NCBI GenBank assembly: GCA_030583865.1
Contig: CP129479.1
Location: 2,070,819-2,134,818, forward strand
Direction of reading: 5' to 3'
Length of the DNA stretch: 64,000 bases
From: Thermodesulfobacteriota bacterium
GTDB taxonomy: Bacteria; Desulfobacterota; GWC2-55-46
How positions within the stretch are numbered: position 1 is the first letter of the stretch; each line of letters starts with the position of its first letter. Shown piece after piece: positions 1-8,642 of the stretch. The position numbers were made by a program, and so were the translations under genes. The notes beneath the pieces are model-generated. The model ran no database searches. It saw nothing but the letters and a program-made list of their open reading frames with translations, and was not told the DNA's origin.

Positions 1-1204
1 AGCCGAGGACCTTGTCGGTCCCCGGGTCGGCGACTATCTGGACGAAGCCTTCGGTCTCGCCCATGCCGAGCGCCTTGCCGCTCGCAGCGTACGGGAACCT
101 GCCGACCCTGACCTCGATGCCCTTTTCCACAGCGTCCTTTTCACGCAAGCCGACGCTCGCTATCTCGGGGTCGGTGAATATACCGGCCGGTATCACGGAA
201 TAGTCCATCCTGGCGTCCTTGCCGAGCGCGGCGTTTGCGGCGACGATGCCCTGTGTCGAGGCCACGTGCGCAAGGAGCATCTTGCCTGTAACGTCGCCTA
301 TGGCGTAGACGCCCTTGACGTTCGTCTCCATGCGCTCGTCAACCGCTATCCTGCCCTTTTCGATATTCACGCCCAGGGCGTCAAGGCCTATGCCGGAAGA
401 GTTGAACGAGCGGCCTATGGCGACCATGACCTTCTCGGTAATGAACTCGCGCCCGTCCTTGAGCCTGGTCTTTACGCAGCCGTCCTCGGGGACGACCGCC
501 TCGACCTGGACGTCCGTAAGCACGTTCACGCCGGTCTCCTTGAACCTCTTGGCGATGACCCTTGAGACCATCCTGTCCTCGGTAGTTAGTATGGAGGGAA
601 GGAGCTCGACTACCATGACCCTGCTCCCGAAGGCTGAGAAGAGGGTGGCGAACTCGCAGCCCATGACGCCCCCGCCTATCACGAGGAGCGATTCCGGCAC
701 CTTCTTAACGTCCAGCATCTCCGTGGACGTGAGCACGTTTTTCCCGTCTATGTTGAAGGCGGGTATCATGGCCGGCTCAGAGCCGGTCGCGACTATTATG
801 GACTTTGCGGCAATGGCCTCGGTCGAGCCGTTGGTAACCCTCACCCTTCCGGCGGACTCAAGGAAGGCGCTCCCCTTTATGACCTCGACCTTGTTGCCCT
901 TAAGGAGCTGCTCGACCCCTCCGACGAGCTTCTTTACGACCCCGTCCTTCCGCTCTACCGCCTTCGCAAGGTCGAAGGATATCTCCCCCACGTTCACGCC
1001 GAAATCCGCGGCGTGCTTCGAGGCCTCCAGGGCCTTTGCCGAATAATAAAGGGCCTTGGTCGGTATGCAGCCCCGGTTGAGGCAAGTGCCGCCGATACTG
1101 TCCCTTTCGACCAGGGCGGTCTTGGCGCCGAGCTGCGCGGCCCTTATCGCCGCGACATACCCGCCTGGCCCGGCCCCGACTACAACGATATCGAACTCTC
1201 GCAC
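1..1204 (-). CDS. lpdA: Dihydrolipoyl dehydrogenase (partial; C-terminal end off the left edge)
   Basis: FAD-dependent disulfide oxidoreductase, the E3 component of 2-oxoacid dehydrogenase or glycine cleavage complexes; it reoxidises dihydrolipoyl groups with NAD+. About 401 residues are visible: an N-terminal FAD fold (VVGAGPGGY near residue 8), the redox-active disulfide in GGTCLNRGCIPTK (Cys41 and Cys46), the NAD-binding VIGGGVMGCE segment, and the second FAD motif AIGDVTGK near residue 305. The start is GTG at 1204, chosen because it directly precedes REFDIVVVGAGPGG and has a GGGGGT Shine-Dalgarno-like run a few bases upstream. About 60 residues (dimerisation domain with the catalytic His) should lie beyond the window. 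The CLNRGC active site favours this over mercuric or glutathione reductase. A family A repeat separates it from tsaE. Confidence 0.93.
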   Translation of the reverse strand, partial: MREFDIVVVGAGPGGYVAAIRAAQLGAKTALVERDSIGGTCLNRGCIPTKALYYSAKALEASKHAADFGVNVGEISFDLAKAVERKDGVVKKLVGGVEQLLKGNKVEVIKGSAFLESAGRVRVTNGSTEAIAAKSIIVATGSEPAMIPAFNIDGKNVLTSTEMLDVKKVPESLLVIGGGVMGCEFATLFSAFGSRVMVVELLPSILTTEDRMVSRVIAKRFKETGVNVLTDVQVEAVVPEDGCVKTRLKDGREFITEKVMVAIGRSFNSSGIGLDALGVNIEKGRIAVDERMETNVKGVYAIGDVTGKMLLAHVASTQGIVAANAALGKDARMDYSVIPAGIFTDPEIASVGLREKDAVEKGIEVRVGRFPYAASGKALGMGETEGFVQIVADPGTDKVLG

Positions 1205-1232
1205 TCTCGAATACCCCCGCTATAAAAATATA

Positions 1233-1375
1233 AGGCAACCTCTAAAAATTATATATTTTTCACGCAATCAAGGAAGGCCGGGAATAAAAAGCGGAGCATA
1301 TATGATAATATGTGAGCATTTTTATTCCCGGCCTGACGCAGAGTCCGGGGAAAAGATCAATTTTTAGAGCTTGCC
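1233..1375 (+). repeat. Family A nested-palindrome repeat, copy A1
   Basis: Element of about 142 bp between tsaE and lpdA. Outer inverted repeat GGCAACCTCTAAAAATT (left) and AATTTTTAGAGCTTGCC (right). Inner arms GGCCGGGAATAAAAA and TTTTTATTCCCGGCC form a 15-bp stem around a CATAT/ATATG core. This copy has perfect inner arms. It contains no plausible gene. Confidence 0.9.
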
Positions 1376-1388
1376 ATAAGTCTTTCAC

Positions 1389-1850
1389 TTATAACACAGG
1401 CTTTCCATGCTTTCCAGCGTCGTCTTTTATCCTGAGCTCGATCTCCCTCTCGGTATCCGAGACGTACCTGAACCGGACCATTATCCTGCAGTCACGGAGG
1501 AGCGATGGCGCGCGCTCGGCCCATTCAATGACGGCGACCCCATTTCCGTGGACATATTCCTCGAGCCCGGCGAAAAGGAACTCCTCCTCGCCCATTATCC
1601 TGTAGAGGTCCATGTGGTAGAGGGGCAGCCTGCCCCCTTCGTAGATATTGAGTATCGTGAAGCTCGGGCTCTTTACGGCCCCTTTTGCGCCGAGGCCCCT
1701 GGCCAAGCCCCTTACGAAGCGGGTCTTGCCGCCGCCGAGCTCGCCTGTTAGCGCAACACAGTCCCCAGCCCCTAGCTTCACCGCAAGCCCTTCGCCTATG
1801 CGTTCCGTCTCTTCAGGGGAGGAAGTCAGGTATGTGAATGCCTCTTCCAT
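1389..1850 (-). CDS. tsaE: tRNA threonylcarbamoyladenosine biosynthesis ATPase TsaE
   Basis: Small cytoplasmic P-loop ATPase that works with TsaB and TsaD in making the t6A37 modification of ANN-decoding tRNAs. The 153 residues match the family length. Walker A is GELGGGKT at residues 36-43, followed by the typical SPSFTI and HMDLYRI segments and a conserved EWAER stretch. Its ATG at 1850 directly abuts the TGA of nnr (1853-1851), so the two are probably translationally coupled. This nnr-tsaE pairing is frequent in bacteria. It is the last gene of the ftsH-to-tsaE minus-strand run; repeat A1 lies just downstream. Confidence 0.95.
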   Translation of the reverse strand: MEEAFTYLTSSPEETERIGEGLAVKLGAGDCVALTGELGGGKTRFVRGLARGLGAKGAVKSPSFTILNIYEGGRLPLYHMDLYRIMGEEEFLFAGLEEYVHGNGVAVIEWAERAPSLLRDCRIMVRFRYVSDTEREIELRIKDDAGKHGKPVL

Positions 1851-3398
1851 TCAGGAGTGGTCTACAAAGGAGTTCATCAGGCGTGGGATCTCCGGCACGA
1901 GGTCCATCGCCATCATCCCGAGCTCGCCCTGCGCCCTCTTCACCTCGTCGCCGGCAAGGCCGTGGATGTAGGCGGCAGCGCACGCGGCCTGGGCCGGGCC
2001 ATAACCCTGGGCAAGGAGGCCGCCGAGCATGCCGGCGAGCACGTCGCCGGTGCCGGCTGTCGCAAGCCCCGGGTTTCCCGTGAGGTTTATGAATATCTCG
2101 CCCGAAGGGACGGATATGAGGGTCCCGGCGCCTTTCAAGACGACTGTCGCGCCCGTTATGCGCGTAAGCTCCTCTGCCGCGCCTATCCTGTCGGACTGGA
2201 CCTCTGCCGCGCTCCTCCCGAGGAGCCTTGCCATCTCGCCCGGGTGCGGGGTAAGGACGATATCCAGGCCCTCTCTCTTGACGGCGGCTATTCCAGGGCC
2301 GAAGGAATTGAGCCCGTCGGCGTCGATCACGACCGGGACCCGGACCTCATGAAGGAGCGTCTCGATAAGCCGCCTTGCCTCATCCGAGCTCCTCATCCCG
2401 GGTCCGACCACCACGGCGGTCTTGCCGGGCAGGAGTTTTTTTATTGCCTCGAAGGAGACTGCGCCGAGAGTCCCTTCCCTGGTCTCAGGAAGGCCCAGGC
2501 TCATCACCTCGGTCGTCTTTGCCTCCATGATAACGTTCAGCCGTTCCGGAACGCCGAGTGTGGCAAGCCCCGTCCCTGCCCTCATGGCTGCGACAGCCGC
2601 CATGTAAGCGGCCCCGGTCATGCCTGGAGAGCCCGCGAGCACAAGGAGATGCCCGTGCGTGGACTTATGGGCCTCGGGCCGCCTGGGCCTAAGGGTCTTC
2701 CTTATATCAGCCCCTGTAAGGAGGTTCCATCTAATGCCGCCGTCTTCAAGGAGCTCGCGCGGGACGCCTATGTCTATAACCTCTACCCTGCCCGCGTAAG
2801 TCCTTCCGGGATAGAGCAGGAGCCCGAGCTTGGGCATTGCCATTGTGGCCGTTATATCGGCCATTACGGCAGAGCCCCATAACTTACCGGTCGTGGCGTC
2901 TATGCCGGAAGGGACGTCGACGGCTATGGTCTTTTTTCCGAGAGAGTTGATGAATTCTATCGCGCTTGCGTGTATCCCTGAAATATCGGCCTTAAGCCCT
3001 GTCCCGAATATAGCGTCTACGACCAGTGACGAATGCCTTATCGAGGACGCGGCTGAATCGAGGCCCGCGCTTGAGAGGACCTCCCGCGCATCGCCGCCCA
3101 TCTTCCGCCATATCCCGGCGTTCGTTGCGGCATCGCCGCTTAGCTCCTCGGTCCTGCAAAGGGAATAGACAACGGCATCGCGCCCCGAGTTCCTCAGGTG
3201 CCTGGCAGCCACATAACCATCCCCGCCGTTATTGCCCTTTCCGGCGAATATGGCCACCCGGCCCGGGCCAGCCTCCTTCAGCGCGATTTCGGCCACGCCC
3301 CGTCCGGCGTTCTCCATGAGCTGCAAGCCCGTCAGTCCGTACCTCTCCAGCGCGGCCCCATCCACCTTGCGTATGGTCTCGGAATCGGCGGCCTTCAA
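1851..3398 (-). CDS. nnr: Bifunctional NAD(P)H-hydrate repair enzyme (epimerase + ADP/ATP-dependent dehydratase)
   Basis: Repairs hydrated NAD(P)H. The N-terminal YjeF_N-type epimerase domain (about 1-215) has GKGNNGGDG near residue 54. The C-terminal ribokinase-like dehydratase domain (about 225-515) has LAGSPGMTGAAY, the VLTPHPGEMARLLG segment and the GTGDVLAG catalytic loop. The 515 residues are normal for the fused form. The start is TTG at 3398, inside a TTGA overlap with the acpS stop, with a GAGAGGGA ribosome site five bases upstream; no ATG lies nearby in frame. The TTG start and overlap suggest translational coupling to acpS. Confidence 0.95.
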   Translation of the reverse strand: MKAADSETIRKVDGAALERYGLTGLQLMENAGRGVAEIALKEAGPGRVAIFAGKGNNGGDGYVAARHLRNSGRDAVVYSLCRTEELSGDAATNAGIWRKMGGDAREVLSSAGLDSAASSIRHSSLVVDAIFGTGLKADISGIHASAIEFINSLGKKTIAVDVPSGIDATTGKLWGSAVMADITATMAMPKLGLLLYPGRTYAGRVEVIDIGVPRELLEDGGIRWNLLTGADIRKTLRPRRPEAHKSTHGHLLVLAGSPGMTGAAYMAAVAAMRAGTGLATLGVPERLNVIMEAKTTEVMSLGLPETREGTLGAVSFEAIKKLLPGKTAVVVGPGMRSSDEARRLIETLLHEVRVPVVIDADGLNSFGPGIAAVKREGLDIVLTPHPGEMARLLGRSAAEVQSDRIGAAEELTRITGATVVLKGAGTLISVPSGEIFINLTGNPGLATAGTGDVLAGMLGGLLAQGYGPAQAACAAAYIHGLAGDEVKRAQGELGMMAMDLVPEIPRLMNSFVDHS

Positions 3399-3745
3399 GA
3401 GTCCCTCTCGATTATGGTCTCCGCGATGCTCAGGTCCCCGTCGTGGGATATGGAAACGCTCACCCTCAGGCCCTCGGAGAGGCCCTTTACGCTAAGGGCT
3501 GGCGCGCCGGACGAGGCCCTTACGACCTCTACGTCCCTCCACGGCACGGGTTTTCCGAGGGCCTTGAAGAAGCTCACCTTGGCGGCGAACCTCGCGGCAA
3601 GGTGGCGCTCGGGCCTCCTAAGGCGGAGCGAATACGCGAGCTCCGGCCCGGTAAAGAGCCTTGAGGTAAGCCTTTCGCCCCACCTCTCCATTGCCCGCTT
3701 GAACCTGGGGACCTCTACAGCGTCTATGCCTATGCCGTGGATCAT
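3395..3745 (-). CDS. acpS: Holo-[acyl-carrier-protein] synthase (AcpS) with a substituted metal-ligand position
   Basis: Transfers the 4'-phosphopantetheine arm from CoA to apo-ACP in the cytoplasm. The 116 residues are family length. GIGIDAVEV carries the first Mg-binding Asp (Asp8) and VSISHDGD is the C-terminal motif. The central helix reads RFAAKVSFFKALG, where the family has AAKEAFxKALG: the Glu that is the second metal ligand (Glu58 in B. subtilis numbering) is Val here. The codon is GTG where GAG would be expected, one base away. The usual GTG tripeptide after KALG is also absent. The gene sits between pdxJ (7-bp gap) and nnr (4-bp overlap), the common AcpS context. Confidence 0.9.
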   Translation of the reverse strand: MIHGIGIDAVEVPRFKRAMERWGERLTSRLFTGPELAYSLRLRRPERHLAARFAAKVSFFKALGKPVPWRDVEVVRASSGAPALSVKGLSEGLRVSVSISHDGDLSIAETIIERDS

Positions 3746-3752
3746 GGCTTTA

Positions 3753-4481
3753 TTATCTGGGCCTCGATTCCATTATGAGGCGCTTCATCTCGCGGACCGC
3801 CTCGCCGATGCCGGTATATACCGCGCGGGAGACGATGCTGAACCCTATGGCGAAGCCGTCTATCTCCCTTATGGCCGCGACGTCGAGGATGTTCAGGTAG
3901 TCGAGTCCGTGGCCCGCGTGCGTCTTAAGGCCGAGCTTCCTCGACAGCACCGCCGAATCATGTATCCGCCTCAGCTCACCTTGCCTTGCCTGCTCCCCCT
4001 TGGCTTCGGCGTATGTGCCCGTGTGGAGCTCGACCCCGTCCGAGCCTATCCTGGCAGAGGCCTTAACCGCCTCGGGCGAGGGGTCTATGAAGAGGTTCAC
4101 CCTTATACGCCCATCCCGGAGCTGCCCAACAAACTTCCTGAGGTACTCGGCATGCGGTTTCAAGTCGAGGCCGCCCTCGGTCGTGAGCTCCTTCCTCTTT
4201 TCCGGGACGAGCGTCACAAGCTCGGGCTTCACCTCAAGCGCCATGTCGAGCATCTCTTTCGTTGCGGCCATCTCGAGGTTAAGCTCGGTCTTCACCGTTT
4301 TCCTCAAGACCCGGAGGTCCCTGTCCTGTATGTGCCTCCTGTCCTCCCGGAGGTGGACGGTTATGCCGTCAGCGCCTGCAAGCTCCGCCATCATAGCGGC
4401 GGCGACCGGGTCCGGTTCGCTCCCGAGCCGCGCCTGCCTTATTGTAGCCACATGGTCAACGTTAACAGAAAGCCTGGACAT
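3753..4481 (-). CDS. pdxJ: Pyridoxine 5'-phosphate synthase
   Basis: Condenses 1-deoxyxylulose 5-phosphate with 3-amino-2-oxopropyl phosphate to pyridoxine 5'-phosphate in the DXP-dependent vitamin B6 pathway. The 242 residues are typical. The diagnostic N-terminus LSVNVDHVATIRQAR and the active-site ITVHLREDRRHIQD segment are intact. The C-terminal half has LKTHAGHGLDY and the phosphate-binding GFSIVSRAV region. The ATG start follows MSRLSVNVDH alignment with relatives. The pdxJ-acpS-nnr order downstream of glmM is a conserved housekeeping arrangement. Confidence 0.96.
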   Translation of the reverse strand: MSRLSVNVDHVATIRQARLGSEPDPVAAAMMAELAGADGITVHLREDRRHIQDRDLRVLRKTVKTELNLEMAATKEMLDMALEVKPELVTLVPEKRKELTTEGGLDLKPHAEYLRKFVGQLRDGRIRVNLFIDPSPEAVKASARIGSDGVELHTGTYAEAKGEQARQGELRRIHDSAVLSRKLGLKTHAGHGLDYLNILDVAAIREIDGFAIGFSIVSRAVYTGIGEAVREMKRLIMESRPR

Positions 4482-4540
4482 CCAAGGGGACTCCTTTCAG
4501 CATGTTCAGATCGGACTGTTCCAATTAAAAGGCGCCTTTC

Positions 4541-5899
4541 TCAGCCTATTTCCTTTTTCAACAGCTCCGCAAGCTCGCTGGCCATGACCGAGATCTCGTC
4601 CTCTTTCTCGCCCTCTATGGTTATCCTCGCGAGCGGCTCGGTCCCGGAATAGCGTATGAACGCCCGGCCCCGGTTGCTGAGCTTCTCCTCGACCGCCTTC
4701 AACGCCTTCGTGACCGCCGGTATGGAGCCCAGGTCCTTTTTCTCCCTGACCCTTACGTTAAGGAGTATCTGCGGGTAGGTCTTCATGGCCGAGGCGAGCT
4801 CGGAAAGGGGCTTCCCCTCCTCGGCCATCCTCTTCAAGACCTGCAGGGCCGATATGACGCCGTCTCCGGTAGTGGTGTGGTCGAGGTAGACGATATGGCC
4901 GGACTGCTCACCTCCGAGGTTGTAGCCGCGCCTGAGCATCTCCTCCACCACGTACCTGTCGCCGACAGAGGTCCTTACGACCTTGCCCCCGGCCCGCTCT
5001 ATGGCCTCCTCAAGGCCCGAGTTGCTCATTATGGTGGCGACGACCGTATTGCCCTTGAGGGAGCCCTCCCTCAGCATGGCCGTGGCCGAGACCGCGAGCA
5101 TGTGGTCGCCGTCGAGGATAGTGCCCTTCTCGTCGACCATTATGCACCTGTCGCCGTCGCCGTCGAGCGCGAACCCCGCGTGCGCCCCGGACTCCCTCAC
5201 CGCCGCGGCGAGCCTCTCCGGGTGGAGCGCCCCGCAGTCGCGGTTTATGTTCTCGCCGTCGGGCTTGACGCCCAGGGGTATGACCTCGGCCCCGAGCTCG
5301 TAGAAGACCGCCGGGGCCACCTTGTACGCGGCGCCGTTCGCGCAGTCGACCGCTATCCTGAGTCCGTCGAGCGTAAGCTCCCTGGGGAAGGTGTTCTTCG
5401 CGAACACGACGTAGCGGCCAATCGCGTCGTCCACCCTGTATGCCTTGCCGACCTCGCTCGCCGTGGGACGGTGGCTCGGGTCCTGGTTCTCGAAGATGAA
5501 CTCCTCTATCTTAAGCTCCATCTCGTCCGGGAGCTTAAGGCCGCTCCTCGAGAAGAACTTGATGCCGTTGTCCTGGTACTGGTTGTGGGAGGCCGATATG
5601 ACGACACCCGCGTCCGCCCTCATGCTGGAGGTGAGGAAGGCTATGCCCGGGGTGGGGAGCGGCCCCACCATGAGCGCGTCCACCCCCATTGAGCAGATGC
5701 CGGCCATCATCGCGCCCTCGAGCATGTAGCCCGAGAGCCGGGTGTCCTTCCCGACCACTATCCTGTGGCGCCTCGCCTCCTTCTTGAATATGTAGGCGAT
5801 GGCCCTGCCGAGCTGCAGGGCCATCTCTGCGGTCATTGGCTCGATGTTCGCAACGCCCCTTACGCCGTCGGTGCCGAAGAGCCTCTTCCTGGCCTGCAT
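4541..5899 (-). CDS. glmM: Phosphoglucosamine mutase
   Basis: Interconverts glucosamine 6-phosphate and glucosamine 1-phosphate on the way to UDP-GlcNAc for peptidoglycan and LPS. The 452 residues span four phosphohexomutase domains: FGTDGVRG at the N-terminus, the phosphoserine loop ISASHN with Ser104, the Mg-binding loop DGDGDR near residue 245, and the sugar-phosphate loop [11 protein letters not shown] near 415. It lies three bases downstream of cdaR. The cdaA-cdaR-glmM order is the classic c-di-AMP/cell-wall cluster, in which GlmM can bind and restrain CdaA. Confidence 0.97.
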   Translation of the reverse strand: MQARKRLFGTDGVRGVANIEPMTAEMALQLGRAIAYIFKKEARRHRIVVGKDTRLSGYMLEGAMMAGICSMGVDALMVGPLPTPGIAFLTSSMRADAGVVISASHNQYQDNGIKFFSRSGLKLPDEMELKIEEFIFENQDPSHRPTASEVGKAYRVDDAIGRYVVFAKNTFPRELTLDGLRIAVDCANGAAYKVAPAVFYELGAEVIPLGVKPDGENINRDCGALHPERLAAAVRESGAHAGFALDGDGDRCIMVDEKGTILDGDHMLAVSATAMLREGSLKGNTVVATIMSNSGLEEAIERAGGKVVRTSVGDRYVVEEMLRRGYNLGGEQSGHIVYLDHTTTGDGVISALQVLKRMAEEGKPLSELASAMKTYPQILLNVRVREKKDLGSIPAVTKALKAVEEKLSNRGRAFIRYSGTEPLARITIEGEKEDEISVMASELAELLKKEIG

Positions 5900-5902
5900 G
5901 GG

Positions 5903-6550
5903 CTATCTCTCCTTCCTCGGGAGTATTCTCACTTCAACGCTGTCGATGCTCAGGCTCCGGAGCTCAAGGCCTGCATGGTCCAACTGGACCTTGACGCTCA
6001 GCGGGGCGTCTATCCCGGAGATGTCGATGGGCCTGGTGCTAATCTCCTTTATCTTCCTCATCTCCTTTTCAGTGCCGGTTACGGATATGGTCGCCGGCGC
6101 TACTGTCACGTCCGCGACCCTGTACCCGGCCGCCGGCCTGCCGGTGAGCTTCGCCTTTACGGGCAGCTCTGCCCTTACGACCTTTTCGAGCTTCACCTCT
6201 ATGGAGCTTGGCCGGAGCCTCTGGACCTCGACGCCCATGGGCGTGATTATGTCCTTGGACTGTATGCGGTAGGTATTGAGCCCTTCCCTTGCGCCGCTCA
6301 AGTCTATCTCGGCGGTTATGTGGGTGGGCGAGAGGTTGTTTATGAAGAGCTTGGGCCCGGTGACCCTCACCTCCAGCTCGTCAGGCGGCATGCTGGTCAT
6401 GACCATGTCCTTGGGTATACCCTTGAACCCCAGCGGCACCAGGAAGCCCACCTCTGTCCTCGACTGCCCGGCCACGAAGAACCAGAGCGCAAGGGCGAAT
6501 ACGAGGGCCAGCACCTTGAGTTTCGTGTTGGATGCGAGAAAGGACCTCAT
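5903..6550 (-). CDS. cdaR: YbbR-domain protein (CdaA regulator CdaR)
   Basis: Membrane-anchored regulator predicted to modulate the adjacent diadenylate cyclase. The 215 residues comprise a short cytoplasmic N-terminus, one transmembrane helix (about residues 11-27, VLALVFALALWFFVAG) and two YbbR-type beta repeats outside the membrane (about 35-120 and 125-212). Gram-positive CdaR has three to four repeats, so this is a short version. Its ATG overlaps the stop of cdaA by four bases, implying coupled synthesis. Assignment as CdaR rests mainly on the cluster; the YbbR fold itself is clear. Confidence 0.88.
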   Translation of the reverse strand: MRSFLASNTKLKVLALVFALALWFFVAGQSRTEVGFLVPLGFKGIPKDMVMTSMPPDELEVRVTGPKLFINNLSPTHITAEIDLSGAREGLNTYRIQSKDIITPMGVEVQRLRPSSIEVKLEKVVRAELPVKAKLTGRPAAGYRVADVTVAPATISVTGTEKEMRKIKEISTRPIDISGIDAPLSVKVQLDHAGLELRSLSIDSVEVRILPRKER

Positions 6551-7353
6551 TTCGCCCCGGACCTCCAGGGGAATATGGCCTCGCTGCCTGCAAAACCCGC
6601 GGCAAAGAGCTTTCTAAGGTCGTCAAGGAGCTTTTCAGCCCCGAGGCCCACGAAAAGGCCGTCCTCGACCGCGAGCGTCACCTCTCCGGTCTCCTCGGAG
6701 ACGACTATTATGGCCGCGTCCGTCTCCTCGGCAAGGCCTATCGCGGCCCTGTGCCTCGTGCCCATTGATTTGGAGAGCTCCTTGTTGGTGAGCGGCAGTA
6801 TGCACCCGGCCCTGAGCACCCTTCCCTTCCGGATTATTACCGCGCCGTCGTGTATGGGGGACGACGGGTTGAATATCGAGAGGACTAGCTCCTTTGAGAC
6901 CTTCGCGTCTATCTCGAGCCCGGCCCCCTCGCCGACGAAGTCCGTCAAGTCTATCGAGCGCTCCAGCACAATGATGCCGCCGGTCCTCGACTCCGACATC
7001 ATAGAGACGGCCTTTACAATCTCGTCGAGCGCGCCGTCCGAGGTCATGGCGTCCCTGGTGCTGAAGGGCTTTCCCATGTGGACTAGCGCGCGCCTTATGT
7101 CCTGCTGGAATACGACTATTATGAATATGACTATGGACCCGAGGAAGTTCGAGAGTATCCAGTGGAGCGTCAGCAGCTCGAACCTCTGGGACACGAAGTA
7201 GACCGTCACGATTATCCCGAGCCCCCATAGCATCCTCTCGGCCCTGGTGCCCTTGAACATGAGCATGAGCCAGTAGAGGACGAAGGCCACGATGAGGACG
7301 TCGAGCACGGCCACCACGGCGTTGAAGCCGAATATGTTCTCCATGAAGTTCAT
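6547..7353 (-). CDS. cdaA: Diadenylate cyclase CdaA (c-di-AMP synthase)
   Basis: Makes cyclic di-AMP from two ATP. The 268 residues contain three N-terminal membrane helices (about 11-32, 40-58 and 66-82) followed by a DisA_N catalytic domain. The two signature motifs are present: DGA at 169-171 and RHR at 200-202, within SPIHDGAVII and GTRHRAAIG. It overlaps folP (ATGA) upstream and cdaR (ATGA) downstream. The clustering with cdaR and glmM is the standard one. Presence of all catalytic motifs argues that the enzyme is active. Confidence 0.96.
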   Translation of the reverse strand: MNFMENIFGFNAVVAVLDVLIVAFVLYWLMLMFKGTRAERMLWGLGIIVTVYFVSQRFELLTLHWILSNFLGSIVIFIIVVFQQDIRRALVHMGKPFSTRDAMTSDGALDEIVKAVSMMSESRTGGIIVLERSIDLTDFVGEGAGLEIDAKVSKELVLSIFNPSSPIHDGAVIIRKGRVLRAGCILPLTNKELSKSMGTRHRAAIGLAEETDAAIIVVSEETGEVTLAVEDGLFVGLGAEKLLDDLRKLFAAGFAGSEAIFPWRSGAK

Positions 7354-8552
7354 AATTGAGCCACGGCGTCCGCGAGCGCGGACGCCTCCCTGGCCTCCCT
7401 TACGTCATGCACCCTGAGTATAGAGGCGCCGTTAAGTACCGAGGCCGCGAGCGCCGCAAGGGTCGCCGGAAGCCTCTCGCCTGCCCCCTTGCCGGACGAG
7501 AACCTTCCGAGGAAGGACTTCCTCGAAGGCCCCGCGAGAACGGGCCTGCCCAGAGACTTGAATTCCCTCAGCCTCTTCAATATCTCGATATTGCCCTCGC
7601 CGGACTTCCCGAAGCCTATGCCGGGGTCTATGATAGTGCTCTCAGGGTCTATACCCTTGGATACGGCGTACTCAAGCCTCGAATGAAGCCAGCCGTAGAC
7701 CTCCCCAATGAGGTCATCGTATGATGTGTCGAGCTGCATGGTCCTGGGCGTGCCCCTCGTGTGCATGAGGACGACCGGCGCCCCGCTTTCCGCTACCACT
7801 TCCGCCATCCTCCCGTCATACGACATGGCGCTTATGTCGTTTACGATGGAGGCCCCTGCCTCAAGGGCCGCCCTGGCGACCTCCGCCTTTGTCGTGTCGA
7901 CGGATACGATCGCCCCCGCTTTTGAAAGGGCCCCTATGACAGGGACGACCCGGGCGGCCTCGGAAGCCGCATCGACCGGCTCGGCCCCAGGCCTCGTGGA
8001 CTCGCCGCCTACGTCTATCCAGTCCGCGCCCTCCTCGAGCATCTCAAGCCCCCTCTGGACCGCGGCATCGAGGTCCAGGAACCTCCCCCCGTCCGAGAAG
8101 GAGTCCGGGGTCACGTTCAGTATCCCCATTATGACAGTGCGGGGGCCGACCTCGAAGCTCCGCTTCCGGCCACGGACTGACCAGGTTTTGAGGTCCCTGC
8201 TCCCTATGGCCCTCCTGAGCGAGCCCGCGACCTCCGGAAGGCCGAAGGGCTGGCATTCGAGCTTGCCTATGAGGTCGGTTATCTGCCTGAGCGTGCCAGA
8301 GACGATGGCGTCGGTCCGTTCGACTGCCGAAGAGACGGTCCCCCATGCGACAGCGGCCTCGCCCCCGATGGAAAGGGCGTCCTGCTTAAGGATATTCGCC
8401 TCTGCCGGGGTGAGCCCTTCTATCTTCAAGTTGTAATGGAAATGCTTCGGGGCCATTATGCGGACCCCGGCGGGGTCTACGCCGATACGCTCCATCTCTC
8501 TTTGCGATATCCCGGCTGAAGCGATCTCAAGACACCGTACTGGCAACCTCAA
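7350..8552 (-). CDS. folP: Dihydropteroate synthase with N-terminal extension
   Basis: Joins 4-aminobenzoate and hydroxymethyl-dihydropterin diphosphate in folate synthesis. The TIM-barrel part (about residues 135-400) has GILNVTPDSFSDGG, WIDVGGESTRPGA, the NDISA segment and LAGPSRKSFLG, all diagnostic. About 130 residues precede it; such an extension, containing GVDPAGVRIMAPK and ANILKQDALSIGGEAAV, is known from deltaproteobacterial FolP proteins. The start is uncertain: TTG at 8552 matches the conserved extension start, another TTG is at 8546, and the first in-frame ATG (MERIGVDP) would cut the conserved segment. No strong ribosome site is seen. Its stop overlaps cdaA. Confidence 0.93.
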   Translation of the reverse strand: MRLPVRCLEIASAGISQREMERIGVDPAGVRIMAPKHFHYNLKIEGLTPAEANILKQDALSIGGEAAVAWGTVSSAVERTDAIVSGTLRQITDLIGKLECQPFGLPEVAGSLRRAIGSRDLKTWSVRGRKRSFEVGPRTVIMGILNVTPDSFSDGGRFLDLDAAVQRGLEMLEEGADWIDVGGESTRPGAEPVDAASEAARVVPVIGALSKAGAIVSVDTTKAEVARAALEAGASIVNDISAMSYDGRMAEVVAESGAPVVLMHTRGTPRTMQLDTSYDDLIGEVYGWLHSRLEYAVSKGIDPESTIIDPGIGFGKSGEGNIEILKRLREFKSLGRPVLAGPSRKSFLGRFSSGKGAGERLPATLAALAASVLNGASILRVHDVREAREASALADAVAQL

Positions 8553-8583
8553 GGTATCGGTCCGAATAATTTTAAGGGTTAAA

Positions 8584-8609
8584 GGCCGGACGCCCTGTGG
8601 CGTCCGGCC
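8584..8609 (-). terminator. Strong hairpin between ftsH and folP
   Basis: Perfect 11-bp stem GGCCGGACGCC / GGCGTCCGGCC with a 4-base loop, 34 bases past the ftsH stop. On the minus strand it is followed by TTTAACCC, a short U run only, so it is likely a partial terminator or mRNA 3'-end stabiliser that lowers folP expression relative to ftsH. Confidence 0.6.
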
Positions 8610-8642
8610 TGCTTTATGGATAGGTTGTGGAGCGGGGCCGGG

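Noticed and set aside
8584-8609. Riboswitch or leader element before folP
   Set aside because: Only a simple hairpin is seen; no conserved aptamer-like sequence in the 90-bp gap.
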